A stretch of DNA of 64,000 bases, from positions 62,001-126,000 of the forward strand of contig JACRCX010000048.1 of NCBI GenBank assembly GCA_016218815.1, given 5' to 3'. Within the stretch, counting starts at the first letter, position 1; each line of letters begins with the position of its first letter. Positions 7,764 to 16,249 of this stretch are shown piece by piece. Origin of the DNA: Deltaproteobacteria bacterium. Lineage in GTDB: Bacteria; Myxococcota_A; Polyangia; DRWM01; JAAZOP01. The notes below the pieces were generated by a model. The model was not told the origin of the DNA, searched no databases, and saw nothing but the letters and a program-made list of their open reading frames with translations. Both the position numbers and the translations under genes were made by a program.

Positions 7764-9098
7764 CTACGCTTCGTCGCAGCTCGGCGGCACGCCCGCCGTG
7801 GCCTCGCGGCGCATTTCCAGCCGCCTCTTCACGAACACGAAGCAGGTCGCCGCGGCGCCCAGGAAGAACAGCGTAGAGATGATCTCGAGGAGGCCCAGCA
7901 CCGTGAGGCCAAGGAAGATGAGGTCCATCGTGTCGCGCTTGGACAGGTAGGCGATGAAGCCCCAGAGCTTGCGCAGCGGCGTCTGCGCGGTTGCGGCGCG
8001 CTCGATGTTGCTCGGAAAATCCTGGACGCAGCCGCTGCCGATCGACACGATGTAGGAGTAGGACACGGCGATGGCGACCAGGGCGAACACCGCCGTGGCC
8101 GCGCCCACCCACGTCCACAGGGGTGAGTGGTCGAAGCGCGCGAGGTTGACGGCCACGGCGACCGAGTAGACGACGGTGGTGAGGTCGTCGCCCGCGTTGT
8201 CCAGCCAGGCGCCGAGCAGCGAGCCCTGGTAGCGCAATCGGGCCAGCTCGCCGTCGCAGCCGTCGAGGATCGAGCCCCACTGGACGAGGAACGCACCGAG
8301 GATGGGGAGCCAGTAGTGATCGCCCCAGGCGACGCACGCGCACCCTGCCATGCTGATGGCGAAAACGAGGATGCTGAGGTGGTTGGGGTGGACCGGCAGG
8401 CCCACCAGCAGGCGCGAGACGGACAGCGAGATCGGCCGGTTGAGGTGGAGAGAGATCCAGCCGTCGGCCGGCTTGACGAGCGACCGGAACAGCATCCGCC
8501 GGGCGGCCTTCGCATCCTCGGCGCCGCGAACCGCCTGCCAGGCGAGACCCGGAACGGGCACGGCGCGGGCGCGGCCGGCCGAAAGCTCGGCCTCGAGCAT
8601 CGGGGCGGCGCCGTGTGCCGGAGCGCGGGCGACGGCGACCAGGAGCCCGTCCAGCCGATCCGGCCCCAGCACGGCCAGACCCGGCCAGGCCCGATCGCCG
8701 GCCAGGCGCAGATCCTCCGGGACGCCCTCGGGCGCCGGGTGTTCGTCGACCAGGACATCGCCCGGCCGGGCGTTCTTGAGCAGGGGCGAGGCGTGGCGGG
8801 TGTGCGCGACGTCCGCTTGCAGCACGGCGACGGGTCCGCCGGCCGCGAGCTCCTGGCGGATGCGGTCCTGCTCCGCGGCGGGATCGGCGAAGTCGAGGTC
8901 CACGCGGAGGTCCTTGCGCCGGACGGCCGAACGGAGCCCGGCGTGCAGCGAACGGTCCGCCACGACGATCGCGGACGTCACGCCGGCGTCGCGGGCGACG
9001 AAGAGCGCGCGTTCGAGCAGAGACAGACCGGCGACGCGCAGGGCCGCGGCGGGGGCGCCGTCGGGAAGCCGCACGCCGGCCAGGAGCAGGCCTTGCAC
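7764..9098 (-). CDS. Degenerate nucleotidyltransferase fused to CDP-alcohol phosphotransferase (fusion A)
   Basis: 444 residues, GTG start, one base after the preceding gene. The N-terminal about 200 residues have a nucleotidyltransferase-like layout (LLLAGVR..., AVLQADVAHTR) but lack the G-x-G-T-R-L...PK catalytic signature. The C-terminal half begins with LVKPADGW...NRPISLSVSRLL...HPNHLSI and carries the full CDP-alcohol phosphotransferase motif DGCDGELARLR...LGAWLDNAGDD (about residues 275-305), with about six predicted membrane helices. This is the architecture of bifunctional IPCT/di-myo-inositol-phosphate phosphate synthases. I infer that only the transferase half is active and that it takes CDP-activated substrate from the NTase at 9843. 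Last gene of the run 13585 to 7764. Confidence 0.8.
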   Translation of the reverse strand: MQGLLLAGVRLPDGAPAAALRVAGLSLLERALFVARDAGVTSAIVVADRSLHAGLRSAVRRKDLRVDLDFADPAAEQDRIRQELAAGGPVAVLQADVAHTRHASPLLKNARPGDVLVDEHPAPEGVPEDLRLAGDRAWPGLAVLGPDRLDGLLVAVARAPAHGAAPMLEAELSAGRARAVPVPGLAWQAVRGAEDAKAARRMLFRSLVKPADGWISLHLNRPISLSVSRLLVGLPVHPNHLSILVFAISMAGCACVAWGDHYWLPILGAFLVQWGSILDGCDGELARLRYQGSLLGAWLDNAGDDLTTVVYSVAVAVNLARFDHSPLWTWVGAATAVFALVAIAVSYSYIVSIGSGCVQDFPSNIERAATAQTPLRKLWGFIAYLSKRDTMDLIFLGLTVLGLLEIISTLFFLGAAATCFVFVKRRLEMRREATAGVPPSCDEA

Positions 9099-9099
9099 C

Positions 9100-9846
9100 C
9101 TAGCCCTCCGGGGTCGCGCCGGCGGGAGTGGAAGCCCTGCCGCGGTTCGTGCCGACGCCCGGCGCGGCCTTCCCGTCCGGGTCCAGTGCGGGCGCGGGGC
9201 GGGTGGTGCCTGCCTTGCGCCCGTAGTGCCGGGCGATGAAGGCGATGCGCTGGAAAAGCGAGACGTGCGACAGGACCGCGGTGGCCCAGATGCCGGCGAC
9301 GACCGGCCATTCGACGCCGAACGCGGCGGCGAAGAGGGTCGGGATGCCGAAGTAAATCAGGAACTCGGCCGAGCCGAACATCCCGACCTTGTCCAGGGGG
9401 TGGGTCAGCTTCCCGTTCTCGCGGGTCGTGTCCTGCGATTCGACGTACAGGCAGTTCTTGATGAAGGCGTTGCAGAAGGCGCCGGAGACGGCGAACGCGC
9501 AGACGTACGGCAGGTGCGGCCAGCGGGGAGCGAGGTGGAAACCGACAAAGACGACCCAGATGCCGATGAGGTAGCGGTCGCCCATCTCGTCCAGGACGCC
9601 GCCCAGGATGGAGGTCTCGCCGCGCCGACGGGCGACGTAGCCGTCGACATGGTCGGCCAGACCGCGGAGGCCGAGCAGGGCCATGCCGGCCCAGTGCCAA
9701 CCCAGGACGTAGACGACGGCGGCGACGATGGCCCAGACCCAGGCGATGACGGTCCACGTGTTGGGCGAGAACGGCAGGCGGGCGCAGGTGCGCATGAGCG
9801 CACCGGTCATGCCGTCGAAGCCCCTGCGGATGGAGAAGAGGTTCAC
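9100..9846 (-). CDS. CDP-alcohol phosphotransferase, stand-alone
   Basis: 248 residues, GTG start overlapping the stop of the upstream NTase (GTGA). RRGFDGMTG...SPNTWTVIAW is the family entry motif and ADHVDGYVARR...LGGVLDEMGDR the complete D-x2-D-G-x2-A-R-x8-G-x3-D-x3-D signature (about residues 60-85). Several membrane helices follow. It transfers a phospho-alcohol from a CDP derivative to another alcohol at the membrane. Its tight coupling to an active-looking NTase suggests the pair is a split version of the IPCT-DIPPS fusion. The acceptor is unknown. The C-terminus is a polar tail without recognisable motif. Confidence 0.82.
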   Translation of the reverse strand: MNLFSIRRGFDGMTGALMRTCARLPFSPNTWTVIAWVWAIVAAVVYVLGWHWAGMALLGLRGLADHVDGYVARRRGETSILGGVLDEMGDRYLIGIWVVFVGFHLAPRWPHLPYVCAFAVSGAFCNAFIKNCLYVESQDTTRENGKLTHPLDKVGMFGSAEFLIYFGIPTLFAAAFGVEWPVVAGIWATAVLSHVSLFQRIAFIARHYGRKAGTTRPAPALDPDGKAAPGVGTNRGRASTPAGATPEG

Positions 9847-10598
9847 GGCGCGTGCTCCGCGCCGCACTCGCGCTCGCGCACGACGCGATCGGCGACGGCG
9901 AGGTCCTCCGGGGTGTCGATCTCCGCGCAATAGCTGGCGGTGACATCGACGACGTGGATCTCCGCCTCGCCCCGCTCGATCATCTGCTCGAACGACTTCT
10001 CGTACCACTCGTTGCCCAGGCCGCGGCCCACGACCCGCTCGTGGAGGGTCGCGAAGAGGACGCGCGAGGCCGCCGCGGAGAAGCGCTCGATCCCGATCGA
10101 TTCTCCGGCCGCGACCGCGACGGGGACGGGCTTGTCGATCCGGCGGACGCGGCCGCGCCCGTCCAGCTCGACCTTGATTTCCTCTTCGCCCAGGTCGCGG
10201 GCGCGGCGCAGGGCGAGGCAGTTGGGCCACGGGGCGTGGAGCACGGCCTCGATCACGCCGCGTTCGAAGACGATGTCGGCGTCGAGCATGAGGAACGCGC
10301 GGCCGTCCAGGGCGGGCCGGGCGGCGAGGAGCGAGGGTCCATTCTGGGTGGTGGCGTAGTCGGGGTTGGTGAACCAGGCCACCCGCAGACCTGGGTACCA
10401 CCCTCCCACGGCATCGCGGATCTTCTGTTCCAGGAAACCGGTGACCAGCGCGAACTCGTCGATCCCGCAGGCCAGGAGGGTGTCCATCGCCCGGCGCAGG
10501 ATGGGCTTGCCGGCCACCGGAAGCAGGCACTTGGGCAGGTCGTCGGTCAAGGGACGGAGTCGCGTGGCCATGCCCGCGGCGAGCAGGACCGCCTTCAT
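9843..10598 (-). CDS. Nucleotidyltransferase (IPCT/LicC-like)
   Basis: 251 residues, a single NTP_transferase domain with an intact signature (AVLLAAGMATRLRPLTDDL then PKCLLPVAGKPILRRAM). LMLDADIVFERGVI carries the metal-binding Asp, and EIDTPEDLAVAD closes the fold. NGPSLLAARPAL resembles the CTP-using LicC and inositol-phosphate cytidylyltransferases more than the RfbA type. It probably activates a phosphorylated alcohol (inositol phosphate, phosphocholine-like or similar) with CTP. It is the first of three coupled genes (9843, 9100, 7764), 49 bp after the WD40 gene. Confidence 0.82.
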   Translation of the reverse strand: MKAVLLAAGMATRLRPLTDDLPKCLLPVAGKPILRRAMDTLLACGIDEFALVTGFLEQKIRDAVGGWYPGLRVAWFTNPDYATTQNGPSLLAARPALDGRAFLMLDADIVFERGVIEAVLHAPWPNCLALRRARDLGEEEIKVELDGRGRVRRIDKPVPVAVAAGESIGIERFSAAASRVLFATLHERVVGRGLGNEWYEKSFEQMIERGEAEIHVVDVTASYCAEIDTPEDLAVADRVVRERECGAEHAP

Positions 10599-10647
10599 GG
10601 CGCGGGACTATGTCACTTGTGGGGAGGCTTGGGAAGCGGCGTCGACG

Positions 10648-11985
10648 TCAGAGCCGGTCGGCGAGCACGATGTCGGGCGAGTCGGCGTCGCCGCGGATCT
10701 CGTAGAGCAGGAGCTGGCCGCCGCGCGAGCCGGTGAGCACGAGGTGGAGGGGTCCATCGACGACGGCATCGACCAGCTGATCGCCGCGTCGCGCGGCCCC
10801 GGGGAACTCCCGCCAAGGCATCGTGTCCCCGCGGCGGACGAGGCGGAAGGTGCCGCTCGAGCCCACGCCGAGGAACCCTCCCGGGCGGACGGGATCGTCG
10901 GCCAGCCGCAGGAAGGCCACGGCGGGGCCGGTGACGGCGCGGTCGGGGGCGGCGCAGAACGCCTTGCGGTCGAGCAGCGGCTTGAGGCACGTCGACGCCG
11001 CCGTTCCCGCGGGCGCCTCGCGGCCCGCCCACCAGTCGGAGCACGGCGCCGCGAGGACGACCTCGTAGACGCAGGAGCGGTAGTCGGAGAACAGGAGGCT
11101 GCCGCGGGACGGCGAGGGGACCATCGCCATGATCGCACCTTCGCGATCAGGGCCGTCCATCACGAGCCGCAGCCGTGCCTCCCTGGTCTTGGGGCTCTTC
11201 CCGTTCAGGCCGAGGACCCGCGTCGCGCGCCGGGCGGCCAGGTCCCAGGCGATGAACAGGCCGTCGCCGCCGGCCGAGAATAGCACGGGCGGCGTCCCGG
11301 CGGAGAACTCCAGGCCGCGGACGTCCTCCAGATGACCTGCCGGCACGGTCTCGTCGTCGGTTTCGCCCGCGGGCGGAGCGGGCGCCAGGCGTGTCGGCGG
11401 GCCGCCCGCCACCAGGTCCCAGACGTCGATCTCTCCCGACCAGCCGGCCGCGGCGAGCAGGCGGTGGTCGGGCGAAAGCGCGAGCGCCAGCAGTCCGGCG
11501 GGTCTTTCGGGAAGCTGCGGCGGCACGAAAGCCTCGGGCGGCGTCTCGCCGGCGAGCCGCCACCGCAGCACGCGCCCGTCGAACGATGCGGAGAACAGCT
11601 CCTGGCCGTCGGCGGAGAACCGCAGCGCCGTCACGGGACCCGTGTGCTCCGACAGCGTACGGTACGGGGCTTCCCGGTCGACGAAACGCGCCTCCGCGAC
11701 CCGCCGCAGCTCGATCGGATACCGGTCGCCCTCGTGCCGCTCGCCGCCGACCGCCGCCAGGGAACCGTCCGGGGAGACGGCCAGGGTGCGGATCGTCGGG
11801 CGGTCCGGCGGCGGAGCGGCGTCGCCGGCGTCCTCCGTCCCGCGCGTGTCCACGGCGCCGGACGGGGGATGGTAGAGCAAGGTGAAAGCGGCGAGGCCGA
11901 GCAGGACCAGGACGAGCACGAGCAGGCACCCGCCGGTGCGGGGCAGCAGCCGGCGCAGGCCGGTGGAAGCGGTCTGCCGGCTCAT
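10648..11985 (-). CDS. Membrane-anchored WD40 beta-propeller protein
   Basis: 445 residues. One N-terminal transmembrane segment (about residues 18-38, rich in Leu and Val) anchors a domain made of WD40-like repeats, for example LSEHTGPVTALRFSADGQELFSA and ALSPDHRLLAAAGWSGEIDVWDL. About six blades can be counted, with later ones weak. There is no catalytic motif; such proteins are scaffolds or sensors. It sits 16 bp after the flippase and 49 bp before the NTase, so it is probably in one transcript with envelope-lipid genes. The propeller probably faces the periplasm, judged from the positive residues before the anchor. Confidence 0.75.
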   Translation of the reverse strand: MSRQTASTGLRRLLPRTGGCLLVLVLVLLGLAAFTLLYHPPSGAVDTRGTEDAGDAAPPPDRPTIRTLAVSPDGSLAAVGGERHEGDRYPIELRRVAEARFVDREAPYRTLSEHTGPVTALRFSADGQELFSASFDGRVLRWRLAGETPPEAFVPPQLPERPAGLLALALSPDHRLLAAAGWSGEIDVWDLVAGGPPTRLAPAPPAGETDDETVPAGHLEDVRGLEFSAGTPPVLFSAGGDGLFIAWDLAARRATRVLGLNGKSPKTREARLRLVMDGPDREGAIMAMVPSPSRGSLLFSDYRSCVYEVVLAAPCSDWWAGREAPAGTAASTCLKPLLDRKAFCAAPDRAVTGPAVAFLRLADDPVRPGGFLGVGSSGTFRLVRRGDTMPWREFPGAARRGDQLVDAVVDGPLHLVLTGSRGGQLLLYEIRGDADSPDIVLADRL

Positions 11986-12001
11986 GGCGCCCGATCCTCG
12001 A

Positions 12002-13585
12002 TCACGTGCTCCTCCTTTCCGCCGAACGCAATCCGCGGAGCGACAGCCAGTCGCGAACGTAGGCCCAATCCGAGCGTCGGATCAAGCCCAGCGCCGTCGC
12101 GAGCACGGAATACGTGATGAACATCGCGCCGGCTTGGCCGGCCAGCGCGAGCCACGGCTCCGCCGGCACGAAGAGCTTGAAGGCCACGGCGGGCGCGGCG
12201 GCGGCGGCGCACACGCCGAGCACCTGGGCCCAGCGGGCGAAGGGGAAGACCTGTCGCAGGGGCACGCCGCTGGATTGCGCGATCTGTCGCAGGTAGTAGG
12301 CGACGATGACCACGAAGGCGGCCACGGTGCCCCAGGCCGCGCCGGTGAAGCCGATGGCGTAGGCGAGCGGGACGCTGGCCACGACGTTGAACACGAGCCC
12401 CAGCGACGTGGCGTAGAGCACCTCGCGCGTCCGTCCCGCGGCGGCGAGCATGTTGCCATAGGCGGCGACGCGCCCCAGGAGCACGAGGGTGTAGATGCGA
12501 AAGACCCACGCGGCCCCGGCGTAGCTCTGCCCGAACAGCAGCGTCACCGTCTCCTCGGCCGATACGACGAACAGGACCGCCACGGGGAGGATGATCAGGC
12601 AGATCTTCTCCGCGGAGAGGCGCCACAGCGCGACTGCGTCGGCGCCGCGGCCCGTCTGGAACAGCTCGGTGAAGCGCGGCATCAGCACGTTGCCCACGGC
12701 GAACGGGATGATGGTGATCACGGGGATCTGCCAGGCGCCGACGAAGTAGTCGGCGAACTGCGACGAGGTGAACATGGCGGCGACGAGGAAACGGTCGAAG
12801 CGCTGGTTCAGGATCGAGGTGATCTCGGAGAGCCCCAGGGGCAGCGCGTAGCGGAAGATGGTCCGCACCGAGACGGGCGCCGCGTCCTTCTCGTCGCGGC
12901 CGCGGTAGAACAACCTCATCGCGGTCGCCAGCACGGCCAGCTTCACCGCCGCGAGCGCGCTCAGGGCGGCGAGGGGCACCCACAGCGGCGCGCCGAGACC
13001 GGCGGGGACGAGCACGGCGACGAGTTGGGAGCCGGAATCGAGGATCGAGAACCAGGCCGACTGCCGGTGGCGGCTCTCGGCCACCAGCAGGTGCGGCAGG
13101 AGGCGCGAGGGGAGGTCGAACAGCGCGTACGGCACGAGCCACGGGATGAAGCGCAGCATCCCGGCGTCGCCCCAGTGGTTCCACGACGCGAGGGCCCAGA
13201 AGCCGAAGAAGCCGAGAGCCACGAGCCCGCCGATGGCGCCCAGGATCAGCGCCAGGCGCCGCACCGTCCGCCGGCGCTCCCCCGGCGTCTTGCCTGCCAG
13301 GAAGTAGAGCACGCTCTCCGGCAGGCCGGTCGCGACGATGGTCGCGACGGTCCCGTACAGGAGGAGCACGTAGGCCAGGACGGCGACGGAGAGCTTGTCG
13401 AGCAGCCGGACGAGCAGGATGGGGAGCAGGACCTCCGCCAGGGCCCCGGCGATGCGTCCCAGGACGACGACGCCGACCTGGCGGGCGAGGACCTGCCCGT
13501 CGGACGGCGCCGATGCGGAAGGCGGTTCGTCGCGCACGTCGTCCACGGGCGCGGGACTGTACTCCACGGGCCCTGGGGCGTCCAC
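12002..13585 (-). CDS. Wzx-like polysaccharide flippase (MATE/MVF superfamily)
   Basis: About 528 residues with 12-14 predicted transmembrane helices. SEITSILNQRFDRFLVAAMF and the preceding YALPLGL stretch are typical of the oligosaccharide-flippase (Polysacc_synt) family, which exports lipid-linked glycans across the inner membrane. No strong ribosome site is visible; GTG at 13585, 13567 or just downstream are all possible starts. A longer open frame further upstream overlaps the divergent methyltransferase and is not used. It heads the minus-strand run down to 7764 and faces the glycan genes on the plus strand, the expected place for a repeat-unit flippase. Confidence 0.85.
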   Translation of the reverse strand: MDAPGPVEYSPAPVDDVRDEPPSASAPSDGQVLARQVGVVVLGRIAGALAEVLLPILLVRLLDKLSVAVLAYVLLLYGTVATIVATGLPESVLYFLAGKTPGERRRTVRRLALILGAIGGLVALGFFGFWALASWNHWGDAGMLRFIPWLVPYALFDLPSRLLPHLLVAESRHRQSAWFSILDSGSQLVAVLVPAGLGAPLWVPLAALSALAAVKLAVLATAMRLFYRGRDEKDAAPVSVRTIFRYALPLGLSEITSILNQRFDRFLVAAMFTSSQFADYFVGAWQIPVITIIPFAVGNVLMPRFTELFQTGRGADAVALWRLSAEKICLIILPVAVLFVVSAEETVTLLFGQSYAGAAWVFRIYTLVLLGRVAAYGNMLAAAGRTREVLYATSLGLVFNVVASVPLAYAIGFTGAAWGTVAAFVVIVAYYLRQIAQSSGVPLRQVFPFARWAQVLGVCAAAAAPAVAFKLFVPAEPWLALAGQAGAMFITYSVLATALGLIRRSDWAYVRDWLSLRGLRSAERRST

Positions 13586-13675
13586 GACGGGCGGGCTTGA
13601 TCGGGCAAGGGGAACGGGCCTACGTTCCGGGCCGGCCGTCGCGGCGGGGCGGCGGGCGGCGGGAGGCTGGGGTCG

Positions 13676-14335
13676 GTGAGTGAAGATCGGAAGCCGGGGG
13701 GTGTGACCGCGCACTACACGACGCCGGGGTACCTCGATCGGTCGCGGTGGCTGGGGTTCCACCAGCAGTTCACGCTGCTGCGCGACACGGGCGCCAGGGA
13801 GATCCTGGAGATCGGCCCGGGGGCGGGGGTGGTGAGCGCTGCGCTGCGGGCCTGTGGCCTGCGGGTCGTCACCGTGGACATCGATCGCGGCACGCGCCCC
13901 GATGTCGTGGCGGACGTCCGCCGGCTCTCGGACGCCTTCGCGGCGCGGTCCTTCGACGCCGTCGCGGCGTTCGAGGTGCTCGAGCATCTTTCGTTCGAGG
14001 ACGCCGCGGTCGCGCTGGAGCAGATGGCGGCGGTCACCCGGTCGCACGTCGTCGTTTCCGTCCCCTACTCCGGCATGACGTGGCACCTGGCGATGCGGCT
14101 GTTCACGTTCAACAAGGACCGGCCGTTGAATTTCGGGCTGCGATTGCCCGCGTTCTGGCGCCGCACTCCGATGTGCGACGAGCACCAGTGGGAGCCGGGG
14201 CTGCGCGACCGGCCGTTGGCGGACTTCCGCCGGCTCCTGGAGCGGCGGTTCGTCGTCGAGCACGAGGAGCTGCTGTCGGACACGCTGAGCCAGGCGTTCT
14301 TCGTGCTGCGCCGCCTGCCGGGCGGGGGCGCTTGA
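13676..14335 (+). CDS. Class I SAM-dependent methyltransferase
   Basis: 219 residues, GTG start. Motif I is ILEIGPGAGVVSAAL (about residues 42-56), followed by VVTVDID (acidic ribose-binding end) and AAFEVLEHLSFEDA, the Methyltransf_11/23 core. The substrate cannot be read from sequence; at the start of a glycan cluster, a sugar or lipid-carrier O-methylation is plausible. It is divergent from the flippase with about 90 bp between, a likely promoter region, and precedes a MetW-like methyltransferase by 43 bp. Confidence 0.82.
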   Translation: MSEDRKPGGVTAHYTTPGYLDRSRWLGFHQQFTLLRDTGAREILEIGPGAGVVSAALRACGLRVVTVDIDRGTRPDVVADVRRLSDAFAARSFDAVAAFEVLEHLSFEDAAVALEQMAAVTRSHVVVSVPYSGMTWHLAMRLFTFNKDRPLNFGLRLPAFWRRTPMCDEHQWEPGLRDRPLADFRRLLERRFVVEHEELLSDTLSQAFFVLRRLPGGGA

Positions 14336-14378
14336 CGCGACGCGCCCCGCGGGCCAACATCCGGCGCCCCCCACGGGG

Positions 14379-15017
14379 ATGACGCCGATGAACGACAACC
14401 GCCGCTATGACTGGACGGACCGCGAGCGCAGCGAGCGGCCCGAGTACGCGATCATCGAGCGGTGGATCCCGGCCGGGAGCCGCGTCATCGACCTGGGCTG
14501 CGGGAACGGCTCGCTGCTCGGTCTGCTCAAGGAGCGCAAGGGCATCGCCGAATTCGGCATCGAGCTGGCGCCGAGCGGCGTCGAGGCCTGCCGGCGCAAG
14601 GAGCTGCGCGTCCGTCAGGGCGCGATCGATGTGGAGCTGACGGACGTCGCGGCGGACGAATTCGACTACGCGGTGTGCAACGTGACCCTGCAGATGGTGA
14701 TGAACCCCGAGGTCACGCTTGGGGAGATGCGGCGCATCTCGTGCTTCCCGATCGTCTCATTCCCCAACTTCGCCTTCTACTGGAACCGCCTCGAGCTGCT
14801 GGCGCTGGGGCGCATGCCGCGGCGGCTGCTCTTCGGCTACGACTGGTACGACACGGGCCACATCCACCAGCTTTCGATCCGCGATTTCACCGAGACCATC
14901 CGGAAGCTCGGGCTGCGCGAGAAGGACGCCGTCTATCTCGGCCACTCCGGACCGCTCGCCCGGCTCTGGCCCAACCTCCTCGCCTCCGAGGCGGTCTTCC
15001 TGCTCGAACGTGCGTGA
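14379..15017 (+). CDS. MetW-like methyltransferase
   Basis: 212 residues. ERWIPAGSRVIDLGCGNGSL is motif I and FGIELAPSGVEAC follows; NVTLQMVMNPEVTLGEMRRI and SFPNFAFYWNRLELLALGRMP are characteristic of the MetW family, otherwise linked to homoserine acetylation. Here it is isolated from methionine genes and followed by a glycosyltransferase 9 bp downstream, so a role in the glycan or lipid cluster is as likely. ATG at 14379 or 14388 could be the start; no strong ribosome site separates them. Confidence 0.82.
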   Translation: MTPMNDNRRYDWTDRERSERPEYAIIERWIPAGSRVIDLGCGNGSLLGLLKERKGIAEFGIELAPSGVEACRRKELRVRQGAIDVELTDVAADEFDYAVCNVTLQMVMNPEVTLGEMRRISCFPIVSFPNFAFYWNRLELLALGRMPRRLLFGYDWYDTGHIHQLSIRDFTETIRKLGLREKDAVYLGHSGPLARLWPNLLASEAVFLLERA

Positions 15018-15026
15018 GGCCCTGCG

Positions 15027-16247
15027 GTGCGAGAAGGACCCCTGCACATCGGCTTCGTGACCCGGGCGATGCCCGCGCACGGCCGCGGAGGGATGGAGGA
15101 CCACACCCTGGCGCTGGCCGCGGGGCTCGTCGAGCGCGGCCACCACGTGACCGTGGTGACGACGGGCCATCCGGACCGCGAGGCGGAAACGACGAAGGGC
15201 GTCGAGATCCACTACGTCCGTGGCACCAGCCCCCGCTACTACTCGTGGGGCTGGTGGCGGAAGAGCCCCGGCGCGATCCTCGAGCTGCACGAGCGCCGGC
15301 CGTTCGACCTCCTGCACAGCCAGAGCATCGGCGCCTACGCGTTCCTCGACCGCCGGCTGAACGTCAAACGGCACCTGCCGACGGTGCTGACGCTCCACGG
15401 CACGCCGTACGACGAGGTGGCGAGCCGGGTCAACATCCTGGCCCACAGCCCGTCGCTCGGCGCGTCGATCGAGGTCTTCCAGATCGGCTCGTGGGTGATG
15501 AAGTACCTCTGGTTCTACCTCGGGGCCGTGGCCCGGGCGGACGGCGTGATCGTGACCAGCGACGAGCAGGAGCGGCTGGTGCGGCGGATCTTCTTCGTGG
15601 CGTCGGACCGGCTGTTCAAGGTCTACAACGGGATGGACCACGACACGTTCACGCCGGGCGCCCCGGACGAGGCGCTGCGCCAAGAACTCGGGCTGGCCCC
15701 CGACGCCCGCGTCCTGCTGTGCGTCGCGCGGTTCGCTCGCGACAAGGGTCTGGACCAGGTCGTTCGGGCGCTGCCGGACGTGCTGCGGGCAGAGCCGCGC
15801 GCGCGCCTGCTGCTGGTCGGAGACGGCGCCGAGCGCGGACGGCTGGTGTCGCTCGTCGAGCGCCTCGGCCTGGGCGACAGGGTAAGGTTTCCCGGCTACG
15901 TGCCGTTTGTCGAGCTGCCGAAGTACTTCAACCTGTGCGACGCCTTCATCAACGCCACGCTGCGACGAAACGGCTACGATCTGACGATGCTGGAGGCGAT
16001 GGCGTGCGAGAAGCTGGTCGTCTCGTCCGACGTGGGGAGCACGCCCACGTTGATCTGCGACGGGGTCGATGGGTTGCTGGTTCCGGTCGGAGATCGGCGC
16101 GCGCTGGCGGCGCGCATCCTCGAGGCGCTGCGGGAGCCCGAGCGGACGCGGGAGCTCGGGCGGCGGGCGCGGTCCAAGGTGACGAGCCGCTTCACGGTGC
16201 CGCGGATGGTGGAGGACACCTTGAACGCCTATCGGGCGGTGTTGTGA
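15027..16247 (+). CDS. GT4-family glycosyltransferase
   Basis: 406 residues, GTG start. Two Rossmann domains are visible: the N-terminal acceptor half (HIGFVTRAMPAHGRGGMEDH, about residues 7-26) and the C-terminal nucleotide-sugar half (LLCVARFARDKGLDQVVRAL). The E-x7-E donor-site region is DLTMLEAMACEK, where most family members have GxPxxEAxAxG. It probably adds a sugar to a lipid-linked intermediate on the cytoplasmic face. Its stop overlaps the possible GTG start of the next gene. Confidence 0.85.
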   Translation: MREGPLHIGFVTRAMPAHGRGGMEDHTLALAAGLVERGHHVTVVTTGHPDREAETTKGVEIHYVRGTSPRYYSWGWWRKSPGAILELHERRPFDLLHSQSIGAYAFLDRRLNVKRHLPTVLTLHGTPYDEVASRVNILAHSPSLGASIEVFQIGSWVMKYLWFYLGAVARADGVIVTSDEQERLVRRIFFVASDRLFKVYNGMDHDTFTPGAPDEALRQELGLAPDARVLLCVARFARDKGLDQVVRALPDVLRAEPRARLLLVGDGAERGRLVSLVERLGLGDRVRFPGYVPFVELPKYFNLCDAFINATLRRNGYDLTMLEAMACEKLVVSSDVGSTPTLICDGVDGLLVPVGDRRALAARILEALREPERTRELGRRARSKVTSRFTVPRMVEDTLNAYRAVL

Positions 16248-16249
16248 CC

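Noticed and set aside
12002..14398. Long 798-codon start for the flippase
   Set aside because: The extra 5' part lies antisense to the 13676 methyltransferase and has no hydrophobic or conserved sequence.
14388..15017. Methionine biosynthesis locus from the MetW-like gene
   Set aside because: No metX or other methionine gene adjacent, and the neighbours are glycan genes; only the family name is kept.
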